Counted from the first letter of the stretch, positions 7,559-13,009 are shown. The stretch is 13,009 bases of DNA from Nitrososphaerota archaeon (GCA_005877365.1 VBPP01000141.1:1-13009), one strand, 5' to 3'. Translations and numbers: made by a program. The notes: generated by a model not told the origin, from the sequence alone.

Positions 7559-7858
7559 TTAGAACTGGACGAGCGGATGTTTCTCAGCAAGCTTCACGAC
7601 CTTGATGTAGACGAAGCCGTGCTCATCGGTCTTCTTACTGAAGGCAGTCTCGGTGGTCTTCGCTGGAGAGTATCTCACGAACCCGGCGGGTGGCTCCCCG
7701 CTCATGCGCGTGTAGAAGAAGAGGGAGGCCTCTTCATAGTCGTCTATTCGTGCAAAGGCTCCTAGTATCCAGGTTGCACCGCTCTTGAATCCAAAGAGAG
7801 GGAGGGGCGGCTCTTCGAAGAGCATCTTGTACGCGCCAACCTTTACCAGACTTCCCAA
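7559..7858 (-). CDS. Hypothetical protein, second copy of a tandem-duplicated domain (possibly the 3' half of a frameshifted gene)
   Basis: Family not recognised. The frame encodes 99 residues from a TTG at 7858, the only usable start codon near its 5' end. Its core LPLFGFKSG, then LFFYTR and GFVRYSP, matches FPLFAFKEG, IFYYFD and FLAYRSY in the adjacent upstream ORF, so the two are duplicates. The similarity begins before the TTG: in this frame the codons upstream (7859-7891) read GAAFLAVEVED and run into LGSL, a plausible strand and helix start. No ATG, GTG or TTG lies in that upstream stretch. This argues that the segment is normally translated as a continuation of the upstream ORF. The product ends with a further strand-like segment, GFVYIKVVKLAE. 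Soluble alpha/beta character; no catalytic motif or membrane segment is evident. Confidence 0.6.
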   Translation of the reverse strand: MGSLVKVGAYKMLFEEPPLPLFGFKSGATWILGAFARIDDYEEASLFFYTRMSGEPPAGFVRYSPAKTTETAFSKKTDEHGFVYIKVVKLAEKHPLVQF

Positions 7859-8139
7859 ATCTTCGACCTCGACGGCGAGGAAAGCTGCACCTCCTCGGAC
7901 TCGCCGTAGCTTCTGTAGGCAAGGAACTCTCCGTTTGTCTTCGCATCGAAGTAGTAGAAGATCGGCGTTCCCATGAAGAGGTCGGCTTGTGCCGCGATTC
8001 TGAAGTTATCTCCCTCCTTGAATGCGAAGAGGGGAAATGGCGCCCTCTCCAGTGCACAGGAGAGACGGCCCAGGTCTGCCAGCGAAGAGAGCTTAACGTA
8101 GCAGGTGCCTAAGATCTGTTTTTGCTCCTTCTTCGGCAA
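7843..8139 (-). CDS. Hypothetical protein, first copy of a tandem-duplicated domain (possibly the 5' half of a frameshifted gene)
   Basis: Family not recognised. It encodes 98 residues from a TTG at 8139. That start is supported by a minus-strand CTTATAA box about 28 nt upstream and by GGAG 6 nt before it. The order is a strand-like GTCYVKLSS, a helix LADLGRL, the core FPLFAFKEG, then IFYYFD and FLAYRSYGES. After YGESEEV the remaining residues (QLSSPSRSKIWEVW) look unstructured, and the homologous continuation is found in the next frame. The overlap with the downstream ORF is 16 bp. Moving from this frame to the next needs a net -1 shift (or one missing base) near 7880-7900. The joined protein would be about 190 residues with two similar domains. 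The start region is divergent from the gene at 8209. Confidence 0.6.
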   Translation of the reverse strand: MPKKEQKQILGTCYVKLSSLADLGRLSCALERAPFPLFAFKEGDNFRIAAQADLFMGTPIFYYFDAKTNGEFLAYRSYGESEEVQLSSPSRSKIWEVW

Positions 8140-8163
8140 CGCGCGCTCCGCATGGGGTCGCAG

Positions 8164-8170
8164 TTATAAG
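8164..8170 (-). promoter_or_regulatory. TATA-like box for the tandem-domain gene
   Basis: The minus strand reads CTTATAA, centred 28 nt upstream of the TTG at 8139. The spacing fits a leaderless start there and supports the TTG choice. Confidence 0.5.
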
Positions 8171-8177
8171 TCTCCCG

Positions 8178-8186
8178 CTTAAATAA
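8178..8186 (+). promoter_or_regulatory. TATA-like box for the small helical protein gene
   Basis: CTTAAATAA is centred 27 nt upstream of the GTG at 8209, the spacing expected for a leaderless transcript. Together with the minus-strand box at 8164-8170 it forms a compact 69 bp divergent promoter. Confidence 0.55.
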
Positions 8187-8208
8187 TCGTCCCATTCGCG
8201 CCGAGTTC

Positions 8209-8610
8209 GTGGAGGACGAGCTCAAGGAGATCTCGGACGACCTCAAGGACGCCGAAATTCTCCTCAAGAGACTCGTCGGGTCAGGCTCTGGCGGCGGGCC
8301 GCCCGAGGAAAAGAAGGTCTGGCTCGTCTATCTTAGCGTCGAGAAGTCGGTCGCGCTGCTGAAGTTGTACCTCTCTATCGAGAGCCCCGGCCTTTTCGTG
8401 ACCATCAAGAGCGGTTCGACGGAGTGGGCGGTGTCGCTGGCGAGAGCCTCCCAAGCGCTCGCAGATGGACGTCGTCTACTTGAAGAGGGGAGGCTCGAGG
8501 ACGCTCTCGAGACCCTGAGGACGTCGAGAAACTGCCTCCGCGTCTTTCTTCGAGACCGCCGTAAGCTCCGGTTGAGGGCGCTAAGGGCCGCGAATCGAAT
8601 TGGCCGCTAG
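8209..8610 (+). CDS. Hypothetical small helical protein
   Basis: Family not recognised. The 133 residues are almost entirely predicted helix: an acidic helix (1-24), a Gly/Ser/Pro-rich break (24-33), then helices around 36-58, 71-92 and 94-128. A short strand-like segment LFVTIKS (62-68) interrupts them. The LEEGRLEDALETL stretch (91-103) resembles a TPR-type helical hairpin, but no repeat is confirmed. The C-terminus is very basic (RDRRKLRLRALRAANR), which could suit nucleic-acid or ribosome contact; that is inference. There is no signal peptide, membrane segment or metal motif. The GTG start is supported by the TATA-like box 27 nt upstream. Its TAG stop and the stop of the convergent eL22-like gene share the same CTAG. 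Confidence 0.75.
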   Translation: MEDELKEISDDLKDAEILLKRLVGSGSGGGPPEEKKVWLVYLSVEKSVALLKLYLSIESPGLFVTIKSGSTEWAVSLARASQALADGRRLLEEGRLEDALETLRTSRNCLRVFLRDRRKLRLRALRAANRIGR

Positions 8611-9068
8611 CTCTTCTTTTTCTCCTTCTCCTTCTCTTTCTCCTTCTCTTCTCCCCCCTCTTTCTTCTCCGGCGCTTGCGGGGCTTCCTTCTTCTTCATC
8701 ATCTCCTTCTCCTCCCTCCCCTCCTCTTCCGCTCCTTCCTTCTTCGGGACCGCTTCCTCCTCCCTCTTCTTCGGTCCTTCTTTCTCCTTCTCTTTCTTTT
8801 CCTCCTTCTCTTCCTCCTCCCGTTCCAGCTCCTGTATCGTAAGCTGCGAACCATTCACGAGAACCCTGAACGTTTTCCTCAATCCCTTCTGGTGTAGGAA
8901 GCGCTTGACGTACGTCTTGACCTGCCTCGGCTTGACCCCCTTCCTGATCGCCGAGTCTTCCATCTCGAGCTCTCCGCCGCTTACGCTAGGCTTCATCCCA
9001 ACCCTAGGTTCAAGGAAGCTCTGAAGCTCCTCCGCCCTATCCTTCAACCCTCCGAGGACTACCTTCAA
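8607..9068 (-). CDS. Ribosomal protein eL22-like protein with a long Lys/Glu-rich C-terminal tail
   Basis: Residues 1-81 resemble the eukaryotic large-subunit protein eL22. The protein opens LKVVL (first codon TTG), then a helix ending in ELQSFLEPRVG (14-24), and a middle GGELEMED strand. The most telling part is KPRQVKTYVKRFLHQ then KGLRKTFRVLVNGSQL (46-76). Human eL22 (recalled, not searched) has the same layout: FEQFLQERIKV, a GG-containing hairpin, [25 protein letters not shown] as the last helix and strand, then an acidic tail. Residues 82-153 are almost only Lys and Glu; eL22 proteins also end in a charged tail, but a much shorter one. The start is the TTG at 9068, because an in-frame TGA lies a few codons upstream with no other start between, and a TATA-like box is 30 nt upstream. 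Likely binds rRNA at the large-subunit surface. Alternative: an unrelated small basic protein. Confidence 0.6.
   Translation of the reverse strand: MKVVLGGLKDRAEELQSFLEPRVGMKPSVSGGELEMEDSAIRKGVKPRQVKTYVKRFLHQKGLRKTFRVLVNGSQLTIQELEREEEEKEEKKEKEKEGPKKREEEAVPKKEGAEEEGREEKEMMKKKEAPQAPEKKEGGEEKEKEKEKEKKKS
8611..8824. repeat. Low-complexity homopyrimidine/homopurine tract
   Basis: The plus strand is almost all C and T, in CTTCTCC and CTTTCTC-like runs, so the minus strand is A/G. It encodes the Lys/Glu tail of the eL22-like protein through AAG/GAG/GAA codons. Long open frames on the plus strand here are composition artefacts. Such tracts can form triplex DNA and change length by slippage. Confidence 0.85.
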
Positions 9069-9093
9069 GCTGAAGTGACCCCACCCTCACAGC

Positions 9094-9102
9094 GATTATA
9101 AC
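9094..9102 (-). promoter_or_regulatory. TATA-like box for the eL22-like gene
   Basis: The minus strand reads GTTATAATC, centred 30 nt upstream of the TTG at 9068. It sits in the 39 bp gap after the cis-prenyltransferase stop, so the eL22-like gene probably has its own near-leaderless transcript. Confidence 0.55.
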
Positions 9103-9107
9103 GATTT

Positions 9108-9890
9108 TCACTTGCCACGTCTACGCGTCCTCCTCTGGTAGGTTCTGACGGCCCTCATCAGGTCTATCTTTCTGAAGGAGGGCCAGTAGACGTCCATGAA
9201 GATGAGCTCGCTGTAAGCCCCCTGCCAGAGGAGGAAGTTGCTCAGCCTCTCCTCCCCCGAGGTGCGTATTATCAGGTCCGGCTCGGGGTTAGGGAGGTGC
9301 GCGGTATAGAGCCTTCCGGCGATCGTCTCTTGCGTGATCTGGCTCGGGGAGAGCCTCCCATCCTTGATATCTGAGGCGATCGACCTCACCACATCTGTGA
9401 TCTCCATCCTGCCTCCATACGCGACAGCGATGTTGAGGTAGAAGTTATCGAAATCGGCGGTGCGCTCCTCCAGCTGCCTAAGTATCGACTGGGTGGTCTC
9501 GGGCAAGAGTTCTACCTTGCCTATCGCCTTGACCCGAACCCTGTCTCTGTATATCCTTTCGTCGTGAAGCAGCCTTTCGAGTCTTTCTTCGACAATCTTG
9601 AGGATTTCTGAAACCTCCTCCGGCGACCTGTAGAGATTCTCCGTGGAGAGGCCGTATATCGTGACGGATTTGATCCCGATCTCTCTGCACCAGTCGAGGA
9701 GGTTCTCCGCGATGTCCGCCCCCACAAGGTGGCCGTAGCTCGGGCCGTTCCCGTGGTCCGCCGCCCACCTCCTGTTCCCATCGAGTATGATTCCGATATG
9801 TCTCGGTGCCTCCGACCTGCCAATCTCTGCCCTCAGCCTTCTCTCGTATACCTTGTAAACGCCTACCGTCCTCAGCATCGACTGAAACAT
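9108..9890 (-). CDS. uppS: cis-Prenyltransferase (archaeal polyprenyl diphosphate synthase, UppS family)
   Basis: Adds isopentenyl diphosphate units in cis configuration to an allylic diphosphate, in archaea usually geranylgeranyl diphosphate. The long polyprenyl diphosphate made is the lipid carrier for glycan transfer at the membrane. The 260 residues match family length. Key motifs are intact: DGNRRWA with catalytic Asp37 (37-43), YGLSTEN (79-85), RTSGEERLSNFLLWQ (209-223), the Mg2+/diphosphate-region Glu228 in AYSELIF, and VYWPSF (235-239). The C-terminus is strongly basic. The ATG at 9890 lies 4 nt after the DUF373 stop codon, and GAAGGAG at 9898-9904 provides a Shine-Dalgarno 7 nt away. 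The two genes therefore form a translationally coupled operon. The product could feed glycosylation of surface proteins such as the one at 3274-5988. Confidence 0.95.
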   Translation of the reverse strand: MFQSMLRTVGVYKVYERRLRAEIGRSEAPRHIGIILDGNRRWAADHGNGPSYGHLVGADIAENLLDWCREIGIKSVTIYGLSTENLYRSPEEVSEILKIVEERLERLLHDERIYRDRVRVKAIGKVELLPETTQSILRQLEERTADFDNFYLNIAVAYGGRMEITDVVRSIASDIKDGRLSPSQITQETIAGRLYTAHLPNPEPDLIIRTSGEERLSNFLLWQGAYSELIFMDVYWPSFRKIDLMRAVRTYQRRTRRRGK

Positions 9891-9894
9891 CGCT

Positions 9895-10893
9895 CTACTC
9901 CTTCGTCAGGCTTCTCAACCTTAGCCTGGCGTAAACCGTGCTCGTTACTCCGAAGATGACAGCGAGCCCGACGAGGACGTAGGAGATCAATAGAATCGTC
10001 GATTCCCTCTGTCCTCCTATGAGAATTGTCGAGAAGAGGTCCATCGGCGGCAGCGCCCCCTTGAGGAAGTATCCGAAGAGGACCGCTCCGTAGACGAGAA
10101 TCAGGTTCGGTGAGTCGCTTACGAGCCGGACTGTGTCCGGAACCTGAGTCGTGACGAAGCCTACTCCCAGCGAGAGTCCCACCAGGATGACCAGGCCGCT
10201 ACTGAAGATTGAGAAGATTCGGATGTATCCGTATGGCCCGGTGCTTAGGATTCCGGCAATCCACCTGTCGATGCCGAACCCCCGGATGAAGAACGCTCCT
10301 CCCAGGATGAGGAGTGTCGCCAGCTCGGCCTCGTACAATCGGCTGGAGACGACGAGGACTCCCGCGAGGAGGAGCATCAGTCCGGGGACCCCGAGGAACA
10401 ATTTCGAGTAGTGAGGGTCGAAGATGAGCATCCTCAGGTACCTCCCAAGGACGAGGTAAGTTTCTTCAACTGTCTTGCTATGCTTGATAACAATCCGCTC
10501 GACGGACACTATGGGTTTCAGCGTCTGCAAGACGGGGATGACGTGCTCATCGTCTCCCCCGTCGGAGACAAGGATGATGCCAGTGTAATTCCCCCTCGAG
10601 AGCAACTGCTCGACTTCTCGCCTTATCTTCCTATCCGCATCGAACCCTCGGTCTGCGGTTCCGCAGACGCTCGCGACCTCGCAGTCTACCCCTCTCGCCT
10701 TCAGCTCCTCATGCTTCTTGATCGTGGCGAAGAGTGCGTTCGCGTCAGCCTCCTCTGGGTCGGCGAGGGCGAGGCGAGTCGCGGCGTCCTGAACCGCTTC
10801 CCACCCCTGGATGGGGGTGCGGATCTTGGTCTTCACCTCGAGGTCGTCGTCTCTGTCTACTGATAGGATGAGATAGCGTCCGGCCTCTGACAC
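9895..10893 (-). CDS. DUF373 family archaeal membrane protein
   Basis: Belongs to DUF373, a conserved archaeal family of unknown function. The cytoplasmic N-terminal part (about 1-160) carries the family hallmarks ILSVDRDDDLEVKT (9-22), RLALADPEEADANALF (40-55), ASVCGT (74-79) and ILVSDGGDDEHVIPVLQ (107-123), then IVIKHSK (134-140). The second half has about five hydrophobic helices (roughly 165-184, 188-205, 228-250, 262-280, 298-320) and a basic C-terminal end. The acidic DRDDD and SDGGDDE loops could bind metal or nucleotide, but no reaction is known. The 332 residues fit the family. The start is a GTG at 10893, immediately before the first beta strand, with a TATA-like box about 35 nt upstream. 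It is the first gene of a tight operon with uppS, which hints at a role in polyprenyl-lipid or envelope metabolism (inference). Confidence 0.9.
   Translation of the reverse strand: MSEAGRYLILSVDRDDDLEVKTKIRTPIQGWEAVQDAATRLALADPEEADANALFATIKKHEELKARGVDCEVASVCGTADRGFDADRKIRREVEQLLSRGNYTGIILVSDGGDDEHVIPVLQTLKPIVSVERIVIKHSKTVEETYLVLGRYLRMLIFDPHYSKLFLGVPGLMLLLAGVLVVSSRLYEAELATLLILGGAFFIRGFGIDRWIAGILSTGPYGYIRIFSIFSSGLVILVGLSLGVGFVTTQVPDTVRLVSDSPNLILVYGAVLFGYFLKGALPPMDLFSTILIGGQRESTILLISYVLVGLAVIFGVTSTVYARLRLRSLTKE
9898..9904 (-). promoter_or_regulatory. Shine-Dalgarno for uppS inside the DUF373 gene
   Basis: The minus strand reads GAAGGAG, 7 nt before the uppS ATG, overlapping the last DUF373 codons. 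It is the clearest ribosome-binding site in the window and belongs to the only gene that appears internal to an operon; genes with their own TATA box mostly lack one. Confidence 0.7.
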
Positions 10894-10923
10894 CTGGCTT
10901 CGAGCGGGATTCCCACCGCTAGA

Positions 10924-10931
10924 TACTTAAA
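10924..10931 (-). promoter_or_regulatory. TATA-like box for the DUF373-uppS operon
   Basis: The minus strand reads TTTAAGTA, centred about 35 nt upstream of the GTG at 10893, within the 55 bp gap after the ureohydrolase stop. It predicts a leader of about 8-9 nt. Confidence 0.5.
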
Positions 10932-10948
10932 GATAAAGCCGTTCGAGG

Positions 10949-11833
10949 TCATCCGCTGAGACGAGAAATCAGTTTCACTACCCTCCTTCCGCAGGCGCGG
11001 TTTGCATCCCTGAGAGGGTCGTAAGAAGTGAACTCGACCGCCTTTAGCTTCCCTGTCTCCTTCAAGCCCCTCGCCCCAAGGAGAACATCTTCAGTGGAGA
11101 TGCCGTTCGGTTCCAAGAAGTTAACCGCGGGCATCTCTCTGGGGTCGATGACGTCCAGGTCGATGTGGAGGACGCACCAATCGCATCTGTCGGAGAGCAA
11201 CCTCGCGGCCCTCCTCCCGTAGTCTGCAGCTCCCCCTTTTCTCAGTTCCTTCGCAGAGACGAGCGTAATCTCAGACTCTTTCATCGCTATCTCCTCTAGT
11301 CGGTCCAGGGCCCTGCTCCCGAGGTGTACCACCGCATCCTCCCCGAGGAGCGGCCCCCTCCCCTCTTCCGTTTCATGTGAGAGGGGCCGACCTCTCCCGC
11401 ATGCCAGGGCGAGGCACATTCCTCCTATGAAGCCGGAAGGGGTTGTCTCCGGGGTGTTGAAGTCCCCGTGCGCGTCCATCCAAAGGATCCCGGCCCTCCC
11501 CCTTCGCCGACTCTTCATCCCCGAGAGGCTCCCCATCACCAAGGAACACTCTCCCCCCACGAAGATTGCGAATTCTCGCTCCGAGGCCTGCCCGGCGGCT
11601 CTTCGTATTCTTTCTGTCGCCTTTGCCACGTACGTGGAGTTCCTGAACTTCTTGGGCCCACTGTCCTTGCTTAACTTCTGGAGTTTGATGTCTCCCATGT
11701 CGATGATCTTGAGACCCTCTCCTTCGAGCGCCTTGACCAGCCCCAACCCGCGGAACGCCGGTGGAGAGAGAGCCAGGCCTTGGAGCCTTGCCAGCGTGTA
11801 GATCGGAAACCCGACGAGCGACGCGCTAATCAA
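10949..11833 (-). CDS. Ureohydrolase (arginase/agmatinase superfamily) with a Cys-containing GGECS motif
   Basis: Binuclear-metal hydrolase that would release urea from arginine, agmatine or a similar guanidino compound; the substrate cannot be read from sequence. From the TTG at 11833 the protein has 294 residues, the usual length. Metal-ligand motifs are WMDAHGDFN (118-126, Asp120, His122, Asp124) and HIDLDVIDP (223-231, Asp225, Asp227). The first ligand motif, usually GGDHS, is GGECS (93-97), so a Cys stands where the His ligand normally is. A conserved-type Glu is present in AVEF (near 267). The frame is open upstream to a GTG at 11947, but that would add 38 residues of unlikely sequence, overlap the divergent ligase gene, and bury its own TATA-like box. 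The TTG is 27 nt from a TTTTATGA box and begins at the first beta strand (SASLVGFP). Confidence 0.85.
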   Translation of the reverse strand: MISASLVGFPIYTLARLQGLALSPPAFRGLGLVKALEGEGLKIIDMGDIKLQKLSKDSGPKKFRNSTYVAKATERIRRAAGQASEREFAIFVGGECSLVMGSLSGMKSRRRGRAGILWMDAHGDFNTPETTPSGFIGGMCLALACGRGRPLSHETEEGRGPLLGEDAVVHLGSRALDRLEEIAMKESEITLVSAKELRKGGAADYGRRAARLLSDRCDWCVLHIDLDVIDPREMPAVNFLEPNGISTEDVLLGARGLKETGKLKAVEFTSYDPLRDANRACGRRVVKLISRLSG

Positions 11834-11855
11834 CTGCGCGACGCCCGTTGGGTAA

Positions 11856-11863
11856 TCATAAAA
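11856..11863 (-). promoter_or_regulatory. TATA-like box for the ureohydrolase gene
   Basis: The minus strand reads TTTTATGA, centred 27 nt upstream of the TTG at 11833. The spacing is what a leaderless transcript needs and is a main reason for choosing that start over the GTG at 11947. Confidence 0.55.
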
Positions 11864-11891
11864 GGCGATCTCCCTTCTGTCGGCAGATACG

Positions 11892-11898
11892 CTTAAGG
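11892..11898 (+). promoter_or_regulatory. TATA-like box for the acyl-CoA ligase gene
   Basis: CTTAAGG is centred about 29 nt upstream of the ATG at 11924, again near-leaderless. With the minus-strand box at 11856-11863 it makes a 90 bp back-to-back promoter region. Confidence 0.5.
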
Positions 11899-11923
11899 AG
11901 TGATTCGCCCTCTTCTTCTTTGG

Positions 11924-13009
11924 ATGCTCCAGGAGCGCGCTTGGCACAGGTCATGGCCGAAATACCTACCAAGAGACCTGGGGATCTCCCCCTCTCCACT
12001 ACACTCTCTACTAACCGAGTCGGCTTCGAGGCTCCCTAACAGAACCTGTATAGTCTACCAGGGCAGAACCTTCACCTACTCCGAGCTGGATGAGCTTTCT
12101 TCCAGGTTTGGGTCCGCGCTGGCAGCCCTCGGTCTCCGCAAGGGGGACCGGGTTGGTGTCTTCACTCCGAACATGCCGCAGTTCATCATCAGCTACTTCG
12201 GAATACTGAAGGCAGGAGGGGTGGTCGTGACTTGCAGTCCCCTGTACAAGGAGAGGGAACTCGAGTTCCAGCTGCGGGATTCGGGGAGTTCCCTCGTCAT
12301 AGCCGCCAACGACGTCGTTCGTGGAAACGACCTCTACAATAGCCTGGAGGCATGCAGGGGAAGACTGGGCCTCCGACACGTGATAACGGCTAGCCTGACC
12401 GATTACCTACCGGCCCTTAAGAGAAACCTAGCCGGCCTCGCCGGGGTAAAGAACCTCCGCCGCGAAGGCACGATCGGGTTCATGGACCTGATTAGGGCTC
12501 ACCGACCTCTCGAGAGATTCGTCGAGGTTGACCCGATGAGTGACCTTGCGGTCTTACAGTACACCGGGGGGACCACGGGAACCTCGAAGGGTGCGATGCT
12601 GACCCATCACAACCTCTACGCGAACGCCATGATGGCGGCCGCCGCGCTCCCCCTCACCGCGGAGGACATCACCCTGGCCGTCCTCCCCCTCTTCCACATC
12701 TACGGGATGACGGTCACGATGAACGCCCCCATCTTCGCGGGGGCGAAGATCGTTCTCCTACCTCGCTTCGAAGTGAAGCAGGTGATGGAGACGATTCAGA
12801 AGGAGAGAGTGACGTGCTTCTGCGCCGTTCCCACGATGTACATCGCCGTCATCAACAGTGAAGAGGGCAAGAGATTCGACCTCCGGAGCGTAAGAGCGTG
12901 CATCTCTGGGGGCGCTCCCCTGGCCGTGGCCGTCAGGAAAAAGTTCATCGAGATGACAGGGGGTAACCTTGTCGAAGGATACGGGCTGACCGAGTGCAGC
13001 CCCGTGACC
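11924..13009 (+). CDS. Long-chain fatty acyl-CoA ligase / AMP-dependent synthetase, 3' end outside window
   Basis: Adenylate-forming enzyme that activates a carboxylic acid, probably a fatty acid, with ATP and then transfers it to CoA. The frame is open for 362 codons to the window edge, so the C-terminal lid domain is missing. The N-terminal pattern WHRSWPKYLP then LHSLLTESASRLPN (7-39) is typical of FadD-type ligases. It is followed by YQGRTFTYSELDELS (45-59), GDRVGVFTPNMPQF (74-87) and LKAGGVVVTCSPLY (95-108). The ATP-binding P-loop is YTGGTTGTSKGAMLTHHN (213-230). LPLFHIYGM (254-262), SGGAPL (328-333) and EGYGLTECSP (351-360) are the further core motifs. All are intact. The ATG at 11924 is supported by full N-terminal similarity and by a TATA-like box about 29 nt upstream. 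Chain-length preference cannot be determined; an aryl or short-chain acid is possible. Confidence 0.9.
   Translation, partial: MLQERAWHRSWPKYLPRDLGISPSPLHSLLTESASRLPNRTCIVYQGRTFTYSELDELSSRFGSALAALGLRKGDRVGVFTPNMPQFIISYFGILKAGGVVVTCSPLYKERELEFQLRDSGSSLVIAANDVVRGNDLYNSLEACRGRLGLRHVITASLTDYLPALKRNLAGLAGVKNLRREGTIGFMDLIRAHRPLERFVEVDPMSDLAVLQYTGGTTGTSKGAMLTHHNLYANAMMAAAALPLTAEDITLAVLPLFHIYGMTVTMNAPIFAGAKIVLLPRFEVKQVMETIQKERVTCFCAVPTMYIAVINSEEGKRFDLRSVRACISGGAPLAVAVRKKFIEMTGGNLVEGYGLTECSPVT

Noticed and set aside
7880..7900. Programmed -1 frameshift signal at the tandem-domain junction
   Set aside because: No canonical slippery heptamer or obvious downstream stem-loop is visible, so a missing base or mutation is more likely than programmed recoding.
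7734..8057. 107-residue minus-strand frame across the tandem-domain genes
   Set aside because: Its translation is Arg/Ser-rich without structure, while the two other frames carry matching domain copies.
8600..8897. Plus-strand open frames rich in Ser/Pro/Leu (8600-8842, 8676-8897)
   Set aside because: These are composition artefacts of the homopyrimidine strand opposite the Lys/Glu tail of the eL22-like gene.
11848..12039. 63-residue plus frame beginning at 11848
   Set aside because: It is in a different frame from the acyl-CoA ligase, whose frame from ATG 11924 continues through all ligase motifs.
1..13009. tRNA, rRNA, CRISPR arrays, insertion sequences or integrase sites
   Set aside because: I looked for tRNA-like TTC/CCA-arm sequence, regularly spaced repeats, transposase motifs and terminal inverted repeats and saw none. 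Small RNAs without strong sequence marks could be missed by eye.

Overview
The window is gene-dense archaeal chromosome. The archaeal signs are: a RadA recombinase with an N-terminal helix-hairpin-helix domain; an archaeal-type OB-fold asparaginyl-tRNA synthetase; a DUF373 membrane protein, a family essentially confined to archaea; an archaeal-type cis-prenyltransferase; a THUMP/ThiI-like protein; and TATA-like boxes about 27-30 nt upstream of many start codons, as expected for leaderless archaeal transcripts. GC is high, AGG/GAG codons are frequent, and TTG and GTG starts are common. A protein resembling ribosomal eL22 points towards a TACK- or Asgard-related lineage. That placement is inference; no rRNA is present to settle it. 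No mobile elements, CRISPR arrays, tRNA or rRNA genes were seen.

Layout, left to right. 1-789 (-) is the 5' part of a ThiI-like THUMP/PP-loop gene that runs off the left edge. It diverges from asnS (932-2194, +), followed by radA (2229-3230, +) and a 904-residue secreted, membrane-anchored surface protein (3274-5988, +). The surface-protein gene converges on, and overlaps by 26 bp, an inositol-phosphate synthase gene (5963-7024, -). A Nudix hydrolase gene (7118-7549, +) diverges from that synthase. Next come two overlapping minus-strand ORFs (7559-7858 and 7843-8139) that are tandem duplicates of one domain, probably one gene split by a frameshift. A small helical protein of unknown function (8209-8610, +) converges on an eL22-like gene with a Lys/Glu tail (8607-9068, -). 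A two-gene minus-strand operon follows: DUF373 membrane protein (9895-10893) then cis-prenyltransferase (9108-9890). Finally a ureohydrolase (arginase/agmatinase superfamily; 10949-11833, -) diverges from an acyl-CoA/AMP ligase (11924 to the right edge, +).

Functions are mostly housekeeping: translation and tRNA modification (thiI-like, asnS, eL22-like), recombination (radA), and lipid or envelope chemistry. The inositol-phosphate synthase would supply head groups for archaeal phosphoinositide lipids or solutes. The cis-prenyltransferase would supply the polyprenyl carrier for protein glycosylation, and the sequon-rich surface protein is a plausible glycosylation target. The acyl-CoA ligase and ureohydrolase are metabolic.

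The longest stretch without a gene is the 142 bp divergent promoter region at 790-931. The observations most worth following are the eL22-like protein, the split tandem-domain gene, and unusual active-site residues in the ThiI-like protein, the ureohydrolase and the inositol-phosphate synthase.
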